From Chamaea fasciata (Eukaryota; Chordata; Aves; Passeriformes; Sylviidae), in contig JARCOQ010000002.1 of NCBI GenBank assembly GCA_029207755.1, positions 86,640,087-86,704,086 on the forward strand: a stretch of DNA of 64,000 nucleotides. The letters run 5' to 3'. The translations under genes and the position numbers were made by a program. Below are positions 60,451 through 64,000 of the stretch, in pieces. The number at the start of each line of letters is the position of its first letter. The stretch's first letter is position 1. The notes beneath the pieces were generated by a model that ran no database searches, was not told the DNA's origin, and worked only from the letters and a program-made list of their open reading frames with translations.

Positions 60451-63400
60451 AAATTGGGGCTACTTCAGCTGTCAGGAACACTTCCCTGGCTTCAGTGGGA
60501 TACACACAGCATTACTCAAGATAGAGCCAGCTTTGAGGTTTGTAGAGAATCTAAGGTAAGTTTTTATGCCTTTGCTAAAGGATGGTTCCTTGTAGCTGGT
60601 GATGACCGGAGGAAGCACTGGGAGCATTTATTTGTATTTTGCAGGTGGGTTCTTGGGATAAAGAGGAGAAACAAGAGGGTGTCAGAAACAAGGTACAGGT
60701 GAGAAAGAGGCCATGGAATGAACAGCTCCCTAAACCACACATTAATGCTGTTCTAGCTACTGTTATCAACTGACCTTCATCACTGTTACAGGATTGCATT
60801 CTGTAGGCATCCCAGAAGATATTTCTAGACTCCTGCTTAGGATCTGACTCCTCTTAGAAAAGTCCCTATCAAGGACCTAAATGTGACCTGCAGTACCTGT
60901 TCAAACCAGCTTATGTTGGTGAAAGGGGAAGCAGAGTTTGGGCTGTGCTTAACTGAGAATAAAGGTGGTAGTTGATTTCCTTCAAGACAGGGAACAGCCT
61001 CCACACATTTTTTGCTTGCTTCAGAACTGCTTGAGAAACATTTTAACTTTTTTTTAAAAAATGAAACTTCTTTGGGGAAAAAAAAATCCACAACCTCTCA
61101 GCATTTTTGAAAGCAGCACTTGTTTAACACACTTGTGCCATTGATTTAGTGGCAAAGACACAGTCAGAAATGTAGCTTAGCATGACTGGGTCAGTCTTTA
61201 CCTTGCCCTTTGCAAACAGAGGTTACACCTCTCCACTTCAAAGGTTGTCAGAATTGTAAATATGGACTACAGCACTAAAGGAATCTCTTCAGTCTCCAAT
61301 TTCAACGCTTGAACTCATGGAAAAGCTTTAAGAAATATGTTTATCATATCTGCCACAATCTACCAAACTCTGCTTTCAAAGGAAAATTCTCGTTGTTGCT
61401 GATGGCACTGTAAGGCTAAAACTGGTGGCCTTCTTTTAGTCATTAACTTTTTCTGCCCCAGAAGTTAAACATTTAAATTAGTATTTCTGTATTCATGGCA
61501 GTGACAGGTGCTAAGCTTGAGAACAGTGGCTACTTTTGACAGCCAGAGTGGGGACACAGCCTCAGAAATCATTCAATGACTAAGTGTCCTGGTGCAGAGT
61601 GAGCTAAAGAGGGGATTTACTGTTTAAACATTAAACATGTTGCTTAGCTATTAAACAATTAGATTGCTCTAAGCCTTAAGAGAAGGAGACCAGCCTGTCA
61701 CCTCGAGTTCTAGATTCTCAGCAAATGTACCCAACAAGGTAATTTTTCAGTGATATCCAGATCACCTGAAAGAGAAATAATAAAAGGAAAAACAGTACAA
61801 CCACTCTTTGGGCAACTCCTCTTGATTTTGCCTGTCTTATGAACATAAGGGCACTTTACTTTGAAGTAAGAGCAGAAATTAACTTCATGGGTTATTAGTC
61901 TTCCTGGGTTATATATGTCCCTCTGGAGCTAAAAACATCACTTAACCCTCCCACAGCAGTTTATGACAGGTCTCTTTTTTGTTCTTTGGGGTGATATTTA
62001 ATTCTTATGCCCTGTAGTGCTTCTAAAACCTCTCTGTTATTTGGTATGAGACACAAAAGGCTCTCCAGGGCTTCCTGGCTGAATCTGCTAGAGATGCTTA
62101 CTCATGGTGAGCAGAGTGCTGTGTACACACCTGCTGGCTGGGGAAAGCCTTAGGAAAAGTCTTTAGGAGAGTGTTCACATGGGTGTAATTATTCTGATAC
62201 CCAGATTAGTCCTGGCTTTGGGGAGGTGGTTGTCTGTAATCCAAAGAAGCAGCAACACATTGCTCCCTCAGGGCTTCATGCTGGAATAACTGTGACTGGT
62301 GCTGTGGCTGATGCTGAGTGAGGCCTAAGAAAACCCCAGAAAAGCAGAGTTCATCACTCTGAATTCAGCACTTCATTTATGGGGCTGCTTTTGAAGATTA
62401 AAAAAATAGTTATGCTCCTTCCCTCATGTTCTGCAGCTGTTGCCAGACAATCTGATGCTCCTACCATTCCTGGAGGCCTAGAGTATTAGGTGCCTGATGA
62501 TAACTGTCACCTCTCTCAACTCTTTCCAATTAAATAAAACAAGTTGTGCAGACACAACAGCTAACAGAGCAAAGGCCTTAAAATGGCTAACCAAAGTTCA
62601 GACCTGCAGAGCTAAATTGCTGCCATTAACGTGCCTGCATGAGAAAGGTATAATGCCTCTGGTGGACCTGGTTTATGGGGATGGTTGCTAAGCAGCCTGG
62701 AAAGGTCTGTGGAAAAACACATCCTCAATGGACTATTGATTTCAGATAATAAATCATTTGATAGTTGAGATATTCATTCACTAATTAATGTATTTACAGA
62801 CAGATCCAAGGCCCTGATGACACAGCCCTTATAAAAAGAATCAAACCCCTAATGGAATAGGTTTTGAGAAATGATTATTAACATAATGCATGTAGGTGAG
62901 TGACCAGTCCCCACTCCCAGAGAAAACCACTCTCAATCAAGTGTGTTTGTATCTTATAATTCCTAAATCTTCAATGAGGCTACTTCTAAACAAGTAGAAA
63001 ACAAATCTATGTCCCCTCTTTTTGTGTATGTTTTCATTTAACTCCTGGAACATCACGGTTGCATGTACTATGGGCACAGGCTTTCCTTGTGTAATTGCGA
63101 CTCCCATACAGCTGCAGATGCCAAGATGAACCATCTATTTGTCTGATAAAGCCCAGAAACTTCCATTCTTTTTCTAATGGAAATACTAGATTTTTAACAA
63201 ATTTATTTTAGCAACACATTAATTTATTTCAGAAAGGTGGTCTGTGTTTAAGTGTCCTGTGCGTTGGGGGAAAATACTTTTGGAGAAAACTGGAAAAAGT
63301 CTTTGGCTGTTTTGGAGAACTCACTAAGAAGAATGGTGAAGTTTATACTTTTCCTCTGAACAAGGAGCACAGATTTTACAATATTGCTATTGAAACAATT

Positions 63401-64000
63401 GACTGTGCCAGGGAAAATTTGAGAAGTATGCAAGAGTAAGCTTCTCTGCACAGGGCTAATTTTCATCAAAATAAAACATCAGCAGTAGAATATAACTTTT
63501 TTTTTTTAATTCTTCTGAAATTGTCAGTCAAACTAAAACAGCAATGAAAATTTTGGACAAATATTTATTAATATGTTTATGACTTTCCCTCCAACCATTT
63601 TGATTTTTGATCATATTTACAAGAGAAGACCTATAACATTTCTTGTAGGAGATCCAGTTACTGAAATAGTCACATTAACATTTCAGAATGCTTCTCTGAT
63701 GACCCAGACAGGTCAGAACATCAAGTATGAAAATATGACTTCATGATTTTTAGGGAATCTCTAAAATATGGAGCTAAATTTATGATACGGTGAAAATTCT
63801 CCTTTTTTTCAAATGACTTGTTTTTCTTTTCATTGTGAAAGCAAAGTTTTTATAATATTTATAACAGCAATGGCTTGATCTTTCCTACTTAGAAGATAAA
63901 GCTGGATTAATAAACACAGACAACATACAACCTCGTAACACAAAGCCATGCCTCCAATAAGAAAGTCCCAGTGTCTAGTCCAAAAAAAGTAAAACTAAAC

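Larger units (their letters stand above)
56956..64000. other. Intergenic to window end, no gene seen
   Basis: AT-rich DNA with a C-rich run (58476-58493), TA/TG-rich sequence near 58735-58815 and a (TTTA)n microsatellite (60409-60450). SLC9A2, expected next by mammalian synteny, was not found: no NHE-like exon was recognised. Confidence 0.55.

Noticed and set aside
60350..60702. Frames with FIYLFIYL repeats
   Set aside because: Translation of the (TTTA)n microsatellite.

Overview
The window is nuclear DNA from a bird. Split coding exons with GT-AG splice sites show that it is vertebrate. Several CR1 retrotransposon ends, two of them carrying the CATAGAAT/ATTCTATG-type CR1 terminus, and two solo LTRs of families I recognise from avian genomes point to birds. 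I cannot name the species; a neoavian bird is likely. No prokaryotic gene, CRISPR array, tRNA or rRNA was seen.

Layout. (1) 1-10463 holds the 3' two thirds of IL18RAP, the accessory chain of the interleukin-18 receptor, on the + strand. Seven coding exons cover the end of the second Ig domain, the third Ig domain, the transmembrane segment and the TIR domain. The first ~200 residues lie upstream of the window. (2) 10464-13374 is a short intergenic gap. It contains a folded, rearranged repeat of unknown family (11280-12270), a small GC-rich patch and a TATA-like motif. (3) 13375-44662 is a complete SLC9A4 (NHE4 sodium/proton exchanger) on the + strand, with 12 coding exons that join in frame to 786 codons plus stop. 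(4) 44663-64000 is about 19 kb with no gene I could support. It holds the presumed SLC9A4 3' UTR, two solo LTRs, a CR1 fragment and several ~40-nt homopolymer tracts.

The order IL18RAP then SLC9A4, both on the same strand, is the one known in the mammalian IL1R/IL18R cluster, so synteny is conserved. The two genes do not work together biochemically: one transduces IL-18 signals in immune cells, the other exchanges Na+ for H+ in epithelial membranes. SLC9A2, the next gene in mammals, was not found before the window ends.

Most interesting observations: a candidate alternative last exon of IL18RAP that would make a membrane-anchored receptor without a TIR domain; the folded repeat between the genes; and a CpG-rich island beside SLC9A4 exon 9. 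No clearly new biological system was found. All gene calls rest on reading translations and splice sites by eye and on remembered family sequences; no search was run.
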